Assembly: GCF_900095265.1 (NCBI RefSeq) | Contig: NZ_LT607654.1 | Location: 407,751 to 471,750, forward strand | Source of the DNA: Janthinobacterium sp. UMAB-56 | Lineage (GTDB): Bacteria > Pseudomonadota > Gammaproteobacteria > Burkholderiales > Burkholderiaceae_D | Reading direction: 5' to 3' | DNA: 64,000 nucleotides | Shown here: positions 34,405-42,468 of the stretch, piece after piece | Numbering within the stretch: position 1 is the stretch's first letter | Layout of the letters: each line of letters opens with the position of its first letter | Notes under the pieces: model-generated | Told to the model about the DNA's origin: nothing | The model's input: only the letters and a program-made list of their open reading frames with translations | The model's database searches: none | Position numbers and translations under genes: made by a program

Positions 34405-35910
34405 ATGAGCGGTGCGACTACGCCCAACAAGGAAGCCGTTATTCCCGAGTTCAAGCAGATTATGGGCCATCCAAGCCCATTGTGGATGTTGTTCATGACT
34501 GAATTCTGGGAACGCTTCGCGTTCTACGGAGTTCGCTGGGCCCTGGTACTGTACATCGTTGCCCAATTCCACGGCGGCGACGGTTCGGGACAGGCTGCGG
34601 CCAACCTGACCTACGGTTCCTTCCTCGCGCTGGTGTACGCCGGCGCCCTGTTCGGCGGCTACATCGCCGACCGCGTCATCGGTTACCAGCGCTCCATCCT
34701 GCTGGGCGCCATTTTCATGGCTACCGGCCTGTTCTGCATCTCGGTGCCGAACCAGGACATCTTCAACCTGGGCCTGGCCACCATGATCGTCGGCAACGGC
34801 ATGTTCAAGCCGAACATCTCGACCATGGTCGGCAAGCTGTACACCACAGCCGATCCGCGCCGCGACAGCGGTTTCACGATCTTCTACATGGGCATCAACA
34901 TGGGCGCCATGGTCGCCCCTGTCTTCACGCAATGGCTGGCCGAGTCGATCTTCGGCACCAGCGCCATGCCTTCGTACAAGATGGTCTTCATGGCTTCCGG
35001 TTTCGGCATGCTGATCAGCCTCGTATGGTTCTTCATCGGTCGTCGTGCGCTGAAGGGCATCGGCGCACCGGAAGCCGGTTCCGGCAACCCGATGCGCGTC
35101 GTCTGGGTGGCCGTCGGCTCGGTATGCGTGATCCCGCTGATGTACTTCCTGCTGACCGTCGGCGCTGAAAAGCTGCAAATCGTCCTGACCGTGCTGTTCA
35201 TCGGCCTGGCCGTGATGCTGATGATCGAAGGCATTCGCAATGGCAAGGTGGCGCGCGACCGTGTCATCGCCATGCTGCTGATCTTCGTCTTCAACATCCT
35301 GTTCTGGATGTTCTTCGAACAGGCGGGCAGCTCGTTTACCTTCCTGGCTGACAAGATCGTCAACCGCGACCTGGGCTTCGCCATCTTCCCGACTGCCTAC
35401 TTCCAGACCGTCAATTCGGTGGCCATCATCGTCTTCGCGCCTATCATTGCCGCCGTCTGGGTCTTCCTGGCGCGCCGCAACGTCAATCCATCGATCCCGC
35501 GCAAATTCGGCCTGGGCTTGCTGGGCAATGCCTTGGCCTTCGGCCTGCTGATCTTCGCTCTGTCGAGCCTGGTTGGCGCCGACAACAAGATCCCGTTCTG
35601 GACCCTGACTACCGTGTACGTGCTGCAATCGATCGGCGAATTGTGCCTGTCGCCTATCGGCCTGTCGATGGTCACCAAGCTGGCGCCGGTGCGCCTGGTC
35701 GGTCTGGGCATGGGCGGCTGGTTCCTGTCGACCGGTATCGGCAACAACCTGTCGGGCATCTTCGCCAGTTACGTCAGCGGCGAAAGCGGCATGTCGGTAG
35801 AGTCGGCCCTGTCCGGCTACACCTTCGGCTTCTGGTCACTGCTGGGTGCCGGTGTCGTACTGTTCCTGATCGCACCGCTGATCAACAAACTGATGCACGG
35901 CGTGAAGTAA
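34405..35910 (+). CDS. proton-dependent di/tripeptide transporter (POT/PTR2 family)
   Basis: A 501-residue, 12-14-helix inner-membrane symporter. [18 protein letters not shown] contains the ERFxxYG proton-coupling motif, [15 protein letters not shown] is the loop 2-3 signature and [16 protein letters not shown] is the PTR2 signature. Length matches bacterial DtpA/DtpT proteins (~490-500). A strong AGGAGG precedes the ATG. It is monocistronic with a terminator 20 bases past its stop. Confidence 0.95.
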   Translation: MSGATTPNKEAVIPEFKQIMGHPSPLWMLFMTEFWERFAFYGVRWALVLYIVAQFHGGDGSGQAAANLTYGSFLALVYAGALFGGYIADRVIGYQRSILLGAIFMATGLFCISVPNQDIFNLGLATMIVGNGMFKPNISTMVGKLYTTADPRRDSGFTIFYMGINMGAMVAPVFTQWLAESIFGTSAMPSYKMVFMASGFGMLISLVWFFIGRRALKGIGAPEAGSGNPMRVVWVAVGSVCVIPLMYFLLTVGAEKLQIVLTVLFIGLAVMLMIEGIRNGKVARDRVIAMLLIFVFNILFWMFFEQAGSSFTFLADKIVNRDLGFAIFPTAYFQTVNSVAIIVFAPIIAAVWVFLARRNVNPSIPRKFGLGLLGNALAFGLLIFALSSLVGADNKIPFWTLTTVYVLQSIGELCLSPIGLSMVTKLAPVRLVGLGMGGWFLSTGIGNNLSGIFASYVSGESGMSVESALSGYTFGFWSLLGAGVVLFLIAPLINKLMHGVK

Positions 35911-35929
35911 GCGTCTTGCTGTAGATCAG

Positions 35930-35956
35930 AACGGCGGCCTGCGGGTCGCCGTTTTT
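35930..35956 (+). terminator. rho-independent terminator of the POT gene
   Basis: AACGGCG, ten-base loop, CGCCGTT then TTT. Confidence 0.8.
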
Positions 35957-36040
35957 CATTTCTGCAGCCATTCTCCCCTGGTCGGGCGGTACAATACCGG
36001 CAGGGCCACCGGCCATCCACCCACATTACTGAAGAACACC

Positions 36041-36727
36041 ATGTCCAGCACCTCCACCAGCACACCCCTCTCCGACGACGAATACGCCGAACTTGACACC
36101 CTGCTGGCCGCGCCCGCCCTGGCCGGCGCGGCCATGGACGTGTCGATGCTGGAAGGCTTCCTCACGGCCGTCGCCCTGAGCCCGAAGCAAATTACCGTTG
36201 AGCAATGGTTGCCCTGGGTCTGGGACAAGGCGGCGGGCAGCGCCGCGCCAGCACAGGACGTGGACAAAGAACGTGCAGCTGCCCTGGCGCAGCGCCACCA
36301 CGCCTACATGGTCGAATGGCTGGCGAAGGACCCGGACAGCTTCGAGCCCATCTACGTATGCGGTCCCGAATGGAGCGTGCCGGCCTGGTGCGCCGGATTT
36401 ATCCTGGGCACCACCCTGGACAAGCCCCAGTGGGCGGCCCTGGCCGTCAGCCATCCGCAATACCTGGCGCCGTTCCAGCACCTGGCCGTCGCCAGTGAGC
36501 TCGACGACGATGCCGCCGAAGCGGCCATGGATGGCGTGATTCCTTCCGTCATCGCCATCAATGCCGCCTGGGCGCGCCAGCGCCACCTGAAAAGCCAAGT
36601 GCAAAGCCAGCCTGGCGCCACGGTATTGCGCGAAGTGCCGAAGACGGGCCGCAACGATCCATGCCACTGCGGCAGCGGCAAAAAGTACAAGAAATGCTGT
36701 GCCGACGCCGATAGCGCGGCCAGCTAA
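36041..36727 (+). CDS. UPF0149 (YecA-like) protein with C-terminal SEC-C zinc motif
   Basis: A 228-residue cytoplasmic protein. Residues ~10-180 form the helical UPF0149/YecA domain ([44 protein letters not shown]). The C-terminus [18 protein letters not shown] is the SEC-C motif shared with SecA, which binds zinc through CxC...CC. The E. coli relative YecA/AscA associates with SecA and ribosomes, so a role in protein export or ribosome contact is plausible. TACAAT at 35990 could be its -10 element. Confidence 0.9.
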   Translation: MSSTSTSTPLSDDEYAELDTLLAAPALAGAAMDVSMLEGFLTAVALSPKQITVEQWLPWVWDKAAGSAAPAQDVDKERAAALAQRHHAYMVEWLAKDPDSFEPIYVCGPEWSVPAWCAGFILGTTLDKPQWAALAVSHPQYLAPFQHLAVASELDDDAAEAAMDGVIPSVIAINAAWARQRHLKSQVQSQPGATVLREVPKTGRNDPCHCGSGKKYKKCCADADSAAS

Positions 36728-36739
36728 GGACGCATCTCC

Positions 36740-38434
36740 TTGCGCCAGCTGCTGACGACCGTGCTGCGCTTCCTGCTGCGCCACGCGCTGCAGTTCGCGC
36801 TGTTCATCGTCATCTTGCTGGCCGGACGCCTGCTGCTGGCCGAATGGCATGCCTACAACGCCGCCAGCGAGGCCGTCGCCGCACTGAGACTGGCTTCCGG
36901 TAGCGCCGGCAGCCACGGCACCGGCCTGGCCGAAGCCGCCACGGGCAGGGTCAAGGCCCTGCAACACGCTTCGCAAACGGCCATCGCGGCCCGCCTGGAG
37001 CAAGTGCAGGCGCAATTGCTGCAGTTGCGCGCGCAGCAGCAGCCATCGCTATTTACCCTCCCCCTGCCCGACGCGGCCACCCTGGCCTTGCACGCGCAGG
37101 AGGAAGCCGCGCGCCGCGTGGAAATCGAAGTGCTGGCGCAGGAAGCACGCTATCTGACCGCCCTGCATGCGGCCCTGAGCGGCGAAGATGCGCGGCAAAC
37201 CTTGGCGCGCCTGCACGCGGAGCATGTGCGCGCGTATGCCGCACTGCAGGAAAACCTGCGCCAGCGCCGGCAACTGGAAGCACAGCACCCGCTGGCAGCG
37301 CGCCTGCCCGGCAGCGTGGCTTACGCGCAGCTGTCGCAGCTTGAAGCGCAAGGCCAGCGCCTGCGCGACATCAACCTGCAAGCCTACAAAGCCTGGGCAG
37401 CGCAGCGCGCCCGCACCAACAATACGGCACGCCCGGCCCCATTCGCCATCGACAAGGCGGCACTGGCCGGCGCGCTGGCGCCCGTGCAGGCGGCCATCGC
37501 CACGAGCGAAGGGCAGCTGGCGCGCAACTGGATCGCCCGCTGGCGCGCCCCCGTGCTGGACGTGGCGCCCACGGCCGCCCTGCTGGTGCTGTCGGCCATC
37601 GCGCTGCCCGTCGCCATCAAGGCCTTCTTTTACTTCGTGCTGGCGCCCCTTGCTTCGCGCCTGAAACCATTATCCATCGGGCACGCGCCGAACGTGACAG
37701 CCACGACTCTCCCCCTGCCCCCCGCTGGCCAGTCCCGCATTTCCGCCGTCTCGCAGGCATTGTTGCTACAGCCGGGCCAACAGATGTTGATCCACCCCGC
37801 CTACCTGCAATCGTCGCCCGTCAGCACGCGCAAGCGCACGCAATGGTTGCTGGACTGGCGCTTCCCGTTCACCAGCCTTGCCGCCGGCATGGTGGCGCTG
37901 ACGCGGCTGCACAGCGACGTACCGGCATCCGTGACGATCTCCGCCAGCGACGACCCGCTGCTGGAAATCGCCATCGTCCACCTGCCTGCCGGCAGCGCGC
38001 TGGTGTTCCAGCCGCGCGGCCTCGTCGGATTGATCTGCGACTCTGGCCAGCCGCTGGCGATGGCCAGCCACTGGCGCCTGGGCAGCCTGCACGCCTGGCT
38101 CACCCTGCAACTGCGCTTCATCGTGTTTCGCGGCCCCGTCACCCTGATCGTGCGCGGCTGCCGCGGCGTGCGCCTGGAGCGCGCCGGCCAGGGCCGCTCC
38201 ATCAGCCAGTCCGCCACCCTGGGTTTCAGCACAGACGTGCTGTACTCGACGATGCGCAGCGAAACCTTCATCCCCTACCTGCGCGGCCAGCAGGCGCTGC
38301 TCAATGACCGCTTCGACGGCGACAACGGCGTCTATCTGTACGAAGAAACCCCGCGCCACGGCAAGCAGCCGGGCAAGGTGGGCAGCTGGTTCGAGGGGTT
38401 CACCGACGCCATATTGAAAGTGTTCGGCATCTAG
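36740..38434 (+). CDS. large coiled-coil membrane protein with AIM24-like C-terminal domain
   Basis: A 564-residue protein starting at TTG 36740 with AAGGA nine bases upstream, 12 bases after the SEC-C gene. Residues ~9-30 are a first membrane helix; ~40-265 are Ala/Leu/Gln/Arg-rich long helices (coiled coil); ~272-305 are one or two further membrane helices (APTAALLVLSAIALPVAIKA). The C-terminal ~240 residues are beta-rich (LPAGSALVFQPRGLVGLICD, SLHAWLTLQLRFIVFRGPVT) and resemble the AIM24/TIGR00266 fold, but I hold that loosely. Function unknown. Confidence 0.8.
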   Translation: MRQLLTTVLRFLLRHALQFALFIVILLAGRLLLAEWHAYNAASEAVAALRLASGSAGSHGTGLAEAATGRVKALQHASQTAIAARLEQVQAQLLQLRAQQQPSLFTLPLPDAATLALHAQEEAARRVEIEVLAQEARYLTALHAALSGEDARQTLARLHAEHVRAYAALQENLRQRRQLEAQHPLAARLPGSVAYAQLSQLEAQGQRLRDINLQAYKAWAAQRARTNNTARPAPFAIDKAALAGALAPVQAAIATSEGQLARNWIARWRAPVLDVAPTAALLVLSAIALPVAIKAFFYFVLAPLASRLKPLSIGHAPNVTATTLPLPPAGQSRISAVSQALLLQPGQQMLIHPAYLQSSPVSTRKRTQWLLDWRFPFTSLAAGMVALTRLHSDVPASVTISASDDPLLEIAIVHLPAGSALVFQPRGLVGLICDSGQPLAMASHWRLGSLHAWLTLQLRFIVFRGPVTLIVRGCRGVRLERAGQGRSISQSATLGFSTDVLYSTMRSETFIPYLRGQQALLNDRFDGDNGVYLYEETPRHGKQPGKVGSWFEGFTDAILKVFGI

Positions 38435-38445
38435 CCCGGGAAAGC

Positions 38446-38829
38446 ATGATGAACGACTTCCTGTTTAGCGATTTTCTTGAGGATCAGACTACGTATGGGG
38501 CGCTGCAAGCTTACTGGCATGCACGCCTGGCCTTCCTCGATGGGCAGTGCGCGCCGTATCTGCGCACCGCGTTTGCCAATGGCCAGCCGTTTTATGATGG
38601 TAATCCCATCGTCAACCTGGCCGACCGGAACGCTAGTAAGGCGGCGCGCATCGTGCAGCAATGCCCGCTGGAGTTCGGCCCCTGCTACACGAGCTTCGAG
38701 CAAGCCATCGAACTGGCCGACGGCGATGGACACCGCCCGGCGCGGGAAAAGGTCATCGTGCTGACCTTGACAGCAGACTCGGCGCAGCGGGCCGAGGAAG
38801 AACTGCGGGCCTGGTTTATGCCAGGCTAA
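38446..38829 (+). CDS. hypothetical protein of 127 residues
   Basis: Begins 11 bases after the preceding gene with GGGAAAGC before the ATG, so it is likely co-transcribed. The product is acidic and globular, with two Cys (CPLEFGPC) and no signal peptide or membrane segment. Codon use matches the neighbours. I do not recognise a family. Confidence 0.7.
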   Translation: MMNDFLFSDFLEDQTTYGALQAYWHARLAFLDGQCAPYLRTAFANGQPFYDGNPIVNLADRNASKAARIVQQCPLEFGPCYTSFEQAIELADGDGHRPAREKVIVLTLTADSAQRAEEELRAWFMPG

Positions 38830-38833
38830 GCCA

Positions 38834-39394
38834 TCAAATTGGCAAGGTGGCACCATCCGGCACAAAATCCGGCTGCAGCAAAGCGTAGACATGCAGATCG
38901 ACAAACACGCCATGCAACAGCTCTCCTTGCCGCAACACGCCCTCATGTGTAAATCCCAGCCGTTCGGCCACCGCCATGCTGGCGTGATTCCCCGCCGCGC
39001 ACTGCAATTCCACACGGTGCAATTGCAGTGCGCCAAAAGCATGCGCCAGGACGGCGCGCACCGCCGCACTGGCAATGCCCCTGCCCAGAAACTGGCGTCC
39101 GAGGTAATAGCCGATTCTGGCCTTGCGGTCTGTTGCGTCGATGTCTTTCAGGCGGATGCTGCCGCATAAAGCCGTGCCGGAAAAGACGTGCCATTCCAGC
39201 ACGTCAGCGCTTGCGGCGCGCCCGGCAGCCGCTTCCAGATAGCCCAGGGCATCGCCGACGCACGCCAGTGGCAACACGGCCGGAAGGTAAGCATGCAGGT
39301 GCTCACGGTTGTGCGCCACCAAGTCAGCGAGGGCTTCGGCATGTTGTGCCAAGGTTGGAACAATAGCGATATCAGGAAATTTTGAAAGATTCAC
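38834..39394 (-). CDS. GNAT-family N-acetyltransferase (RimJ/RimL type)
   Basis: A 186-residue acetyl-CoA-dependent acetyltransferase. GYYLGRQFLGRGIASAAVRA is the motif A pyrophosphate loop (R/QxxGxG/A), and HRVELQCAAGNHASMAVAERLGF with GVLRQGELLHG are typical of RimJ/RimL enzymes that acetylate N-termini of ribosomal proteins or small amines. Converges on the preceding gene with four bases between stops. Substrate unknown. Confidence 0.9.
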   Translation of the reverse strand: MNLSKFPDIAIVPTLAQHAEALADLVAHNREHLHAYLPAVLPLACVGDALGYLEAAAGRAASADVLEWHVFSGTALCGSIRLKDIDATDRKARIGYYLGRQFLGRGIASAAVRAVLAHAFGALQLHRVELQCAAGNHASMAVAERLGFTHEGVLRQGELLHGVFVDLHVYALLQPDFVPDGATLPI

Positions 39395-39447
39395 TCGCAG
39401 CTAACCCTGGCGGGCCGTTAACGTTAAAGAAACATGCGGCATGATCG

Positions 39448-39675
39448 CTATGCCGCCACCGAGTGCGACACCGTCAGCCACTCGCCCGGCTGCAAGTTCT
39501 CGGCCGCCTCGCGGGTGGCCAGCACGCTGTCCGGGTCCAGGTCGGACCGGTTCAGCTTGTAGGAATAGGCGAAATCATCGGCATCGAATGCCTGCCCCGC
39601 CTTGACATAATACTTGAAGCCGACAAAAGAGTCGGGATTGGTGACGACTGCATATGCAAGCGTGACGCTGTTCAT
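39448..39675 (-). CDS. hypothetical small protein of 75 residues
   Basis: ATG at 39675 (MNSVTLAYAVVTNPDSFVGF) has GAGG six bases upstream. The product is acidic with YYVKAGQAFDADDFAYSYKL in the middle and no membrane segment. The frame extends 11 codons further but that start has no ribosome site. Composition looks coding; no family recognised. Confidence 0.6.
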   Translation of the reverse strand: MNSVTLAYAVVTNPDSFVGFKYYVKAGQAFDADDFAYSYKLNRSDLDPDSVLATREAAENLQPGEWLTVSHSVAA

Positions 39676-39948
39676 GGCGGGCCTCGTCGACGATGGTGAG
39701 ATGGCCATTATGCGTCAATTCTGATACTGGCGACGCAAGGACGCGTCCTTGCGGCAAGTCAATGGCCGCAGCGGCTGGCGGCGCGACAGCCAGGACGCCG
39801 ACGGCACCGGTGACGAGGCCTACGAGACGCCTGTGGCGTGGGCCATTCCGGCGCAAGCGTTTTCGGGCACCTGCGCCAGATGGCGGTCGAATACGTGACG
39901 ATCTTTGCCAGCGCGACGCAGCTGGCGGCACGGCCCATCGGGTGGGCA
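39676..39948. other. gene-poor stretch, possibly decayed coding DNA
   Basis: No intact gene. In one rightward frame the last ~35 codons before TAA at 39948-39950 read like protein (GHLRQMAVEYVTIFASATQL), but the frame is closed upstream by TGA and lacks a start. This could be the tail of a degraded gene or chance. Confidence 0.4.
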
Positions 39949-39950
39949 TA

Positions 39951-39982
39951 AAAAAACCGCCCGGTGCAATCCGGGCGGTTTT
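39951..39982. terminator. bidirectional terminator at the 3' end of the OPT gene
   Basis: A6 then CCGCCCGG, six-base loop, CCGGGCGG and TTTT. On the minus strand it ends the OPT transporter transcript. Confidence 0.88.
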
Positions 39983-40001
39983 CATTGGATAGGCTAAAGC
40001 A

Positions 40002-42269
40002 TCAAGCCTGCGGGCGCTCCGCCTTTTTCTCTCGTGCGACGAGATACAGCAGCACGGTGATGACCGCATACGGCAGCAGGGACAGCGCGTCCGAGTGCAG
40101 GCCCGCGTAGAACGGGTTGCCGTGCTCGGCCCAGTCGGCCATCATCTGGTCGAAATGCGTCAGCACGCCGGCCGTAATCGCGATGATGATGCCGGCCAGC
40201 GCGCCGCCGGCGATGTAGCCAGACGCCAGCAGCACGCCCGAACTGCGGTCGCCCGCCAGCTGGCGCTCTTCGTCGTTCAATGTGGCGTTGTGTTCCAGCT
40301 TGTTGTTGCGGCGGTCCGCCAGCCAGCGCACCAGGCCGCCAACGAAGATCGGCAAGGTCGACGACAGCGGCAGGTACACGCCGACCGAAAACGCCAGCGA
40401 CGGGATGCCGGCCATTTCCAGCACCACGGCGATCATCACGCCGAACAGCACCAGAGTCCACGGCAGTTGCTGGTCGAGGATGCCCTTGATGATGTAGGAC
40501 ATCAGCACGGCCTTCGGCGCATCGTATTTTTTCACTTCCGAACCATCGGGACGCTTGCTGTAATGGCCATTGATGCCCGGGTCGACCAGATACGCCAGTT
40601 GGCCATCGTCCTTGACAAAATATTTGCCGGCCGGGCCGCCCACCGTATCGGTCTTTTGCCAGACTTTATACGTATTGTGGTCCGTGTCGGCTTGCGGGCC
40701 ATGCAGTTCGCCCGTCACCGTCAGTTTCGATGCATCCACCGTCAGGCCAGGCGCCACTTGCGCGGCTGGCACGTAGACAGTGCTCGCTTCATTCAGTTTC
40801 AGCAAAATCGGTCCCAGGATCAGGGCCGACGACAGCGCGCCCGCCAGAATCGCGTACTGCTGCAGGCGCGGCGTGGCGCCCACCAGGTAGCCGGTTTTCA
40901 GGTCTTGCGACGTGGTGCCGGCATTGCTGGCGGCGATGCACACGATGGCGCCCACTGACAGGGCCGTCACATAATAACGCCCGCCCGTCCAGCCCATGAT
41001 CAGGAATATCAGGCAGGTAAACAGCAAGGTGGCCACGGCCATGCCGGAGATGGGGTTCGACGAGGAGCCGATTTCGCCCGTCAGGCGCGACGACACGGTA
41101 GCGAACAGGAAGCCGAAGACGAGGATCAGCAGCGCACCAAGGAAATTCATGTGCAGCGGCGTGGCGAAGGTGATCACGGCGATGATGGACAGGCAGCCGA
41201 TGATGACCCATTTCAGCGGGATATCCTGCTCGGTGCGCAAGGTGGAATTGCTCTTGACGCCCTTGCCGATGCCCTTCAGACCAGCCGACAGGCTGCGCCA
41301 GATCATGGGCATGGCGCGCACCAGTGAAATCAGGCCGCCGGCGGCCACGGCGCCTGCGCCGATGTACAGCACGTAGGCGCTGCGCACGTCGTCGGCGCCC
41401 ATTTCGCTGATCAACTTGGTGCCCGGCGAGAGCACGGTGGTCAGGCTGTCGCCGAAGAACTTGATCATCGGGATCAGGAGCAGGTAGGACAGCACGCCGC
41501 CGGCCGCCATGGTGGCGGCGATGCGCGGGCCGATGATGTAGCCCACGCCCAGCAATTCAGGGGAAATCTCGGCGCCGATGGAGCCGCCTTTCAGCGGCGC
41601 GGCGAACTCCACGCCCGGCGTGTCTTTCCAGCCCTTGAACGAGATATTGAAGACTTTATACAGCAAGCCGACGGCGAAGCCGCCGAAGATGATCTTGGCG
41701 CGGCGCTTGGCGTCCAGCGCGGCAGCCGAATCCTTCTCGATGCTTTCGCCTGCGGCGATGCGCGATTCTTCCGTGGCGGCCGCCTTCAGCACTTCGGCGC
41801 AAGCCGTGCCTTCGGGGAATTTGAGCTCCTTGTGCTGGTCGACGATCATGGTGCGGCGCATGGGGATCATCATCAGGATACCCAGCAAGCCACCGAGGAT
41901 ACCGACCAGCATGACGCGCGAGATTTCCAGGTCGAAGCCGAGAATCAGGATGGCGGGCATGGTCACGCCCAGGCCGAAGGCCAACGATTCGCCGGCCGAA
42001 CCGGCCGTTTGCGTGATGCTGTTTTCCAGGATCGACGAATCCTTGCCGCCCACCTTCTTGGCCAGGCCGAACAGGGTGATGGCGATCACGGCGACAGGGA
42101 TAGACGCGCTGACGGTCAGGCCCACTTTCAGCACCAGGTAGAGCGAGGAGGCGCCAAAGACCATCCCCAGGATGACGCCCATGAACAGCGCGCGGAAGGT
42201 CATCTCGGGCAGCTTCGCATCGGCCGGAATATACGGCTTCACGGCGCTCGGCATTGCATCATTTGCCAT
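40002..42269 (-). CDS. OPT-family oligopeptide transporter
   Basis: A 755-residue inner-membrane transporter with about 15 hydrophobic segments. The N-terminus PEMTFRALFMGVILGMVFG, the NSITQTAGSAGESLAFG segment, the conserved MMIPMRRTMIVDQHKELKFP and the late PLSSTLPIFVGGLVRWLAD match bacterial OPT proteins (TIGR00733 type). A hydrophilic insert at ~530-600 (YKVWQKTDTVGGPAGKYFV) should be periplasmic. It likely imports peptides or metal-peptide complexes. Monocistronic, with a good terminator. Confidence 0.94.
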   Translation of the reverse strand: MANDAMPSAVKPYIPADAKLPEMTFRALFMGVILGMVFGASSLYLVLKVGLTVSASIPVAVIAITLFGLAKKVGGKDSSILENSITQTAGSAGESLAFGLGVTMPAILILGFDLEISRVMLVGILGGLLGILMMIPMRRTMIVDQHKELKFPEGTACAEVLKAAATEESRIAAGESIEKDSAAALDAKRRAKIIFGGFAVGLLYKVFNISFKGWKDTPGVEFAAPLKGGSIGAEISPELLGVGYIIGPRIAATMAAGGVLSYLLLIPMIKFFGDSLTTVLSPGTKLISEMGADDVRSAYVLYIGAGAVAAGGLISLVRAMPMIWRSLSAGLKGIGKGVKSNSTLRTEQDIPLKWVIIGCLSIIAVITFATPLHMNFLGALLILVFGFLFATVSSRLTGEIGSSSNPISGMAVATLLFTCLIFLIMGWTGGRYYVTALSVGAIVCIAASNAGTTSQDLKTGYLVGATPRLQQYAILAGALSSALILGPILLKLNEASTVYVPAAQVAPGLTVDASKLTVTGELHGPQADTDHNTYKVWQKTDTVGGPAGKYFVKDDGQLAYLVDPGINGHYSKRPDGSEVKKYDAPKAVLMSYIIKGILDQQLPWTLVLFGVMIAVVLEMAGIPSLAFSVGVYLPLSSTLPIFVGGLVRWLADRRNNKLEHNATLNDEERQLAGDRSSGVLLASGYIAGGALAGIIIAITAGVLTHFDQMMADWAEHGNPFYAGLHSDALSLLPYAVITVLLYLVAREKKAERPQA

Positions 42270-42424
42270 AAATAAATCCTTAATTGTATAAAATAAACAG
42301 CCCGGATTGACGCCCGGGCTATTTTCTTGAAGCCGAGACTATCGCACAGCCTCGTTTCGATGAAAAGGTTTTTTGCACCCGCGCCCGGCGCCCCGGCCGC
42401 GCCGGAGCCGCCGCCGCATTGGTC

Positions 42425-42430
42425 TATAAT
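42425..42430 (+). promoter_or_regulatory. -10 element TATAAT before mrcA
   Basis: TATAAT inside GGTCTATAATC, 38 bases before the TTG start. The same 11 bases occur before mfd. The -35 region is GC-rich. Confidence 0.5.
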
Positions 42431-42468
42431 CGCTGCCACCGTGCCTTGCACGCTCATGTGAGACTGCC

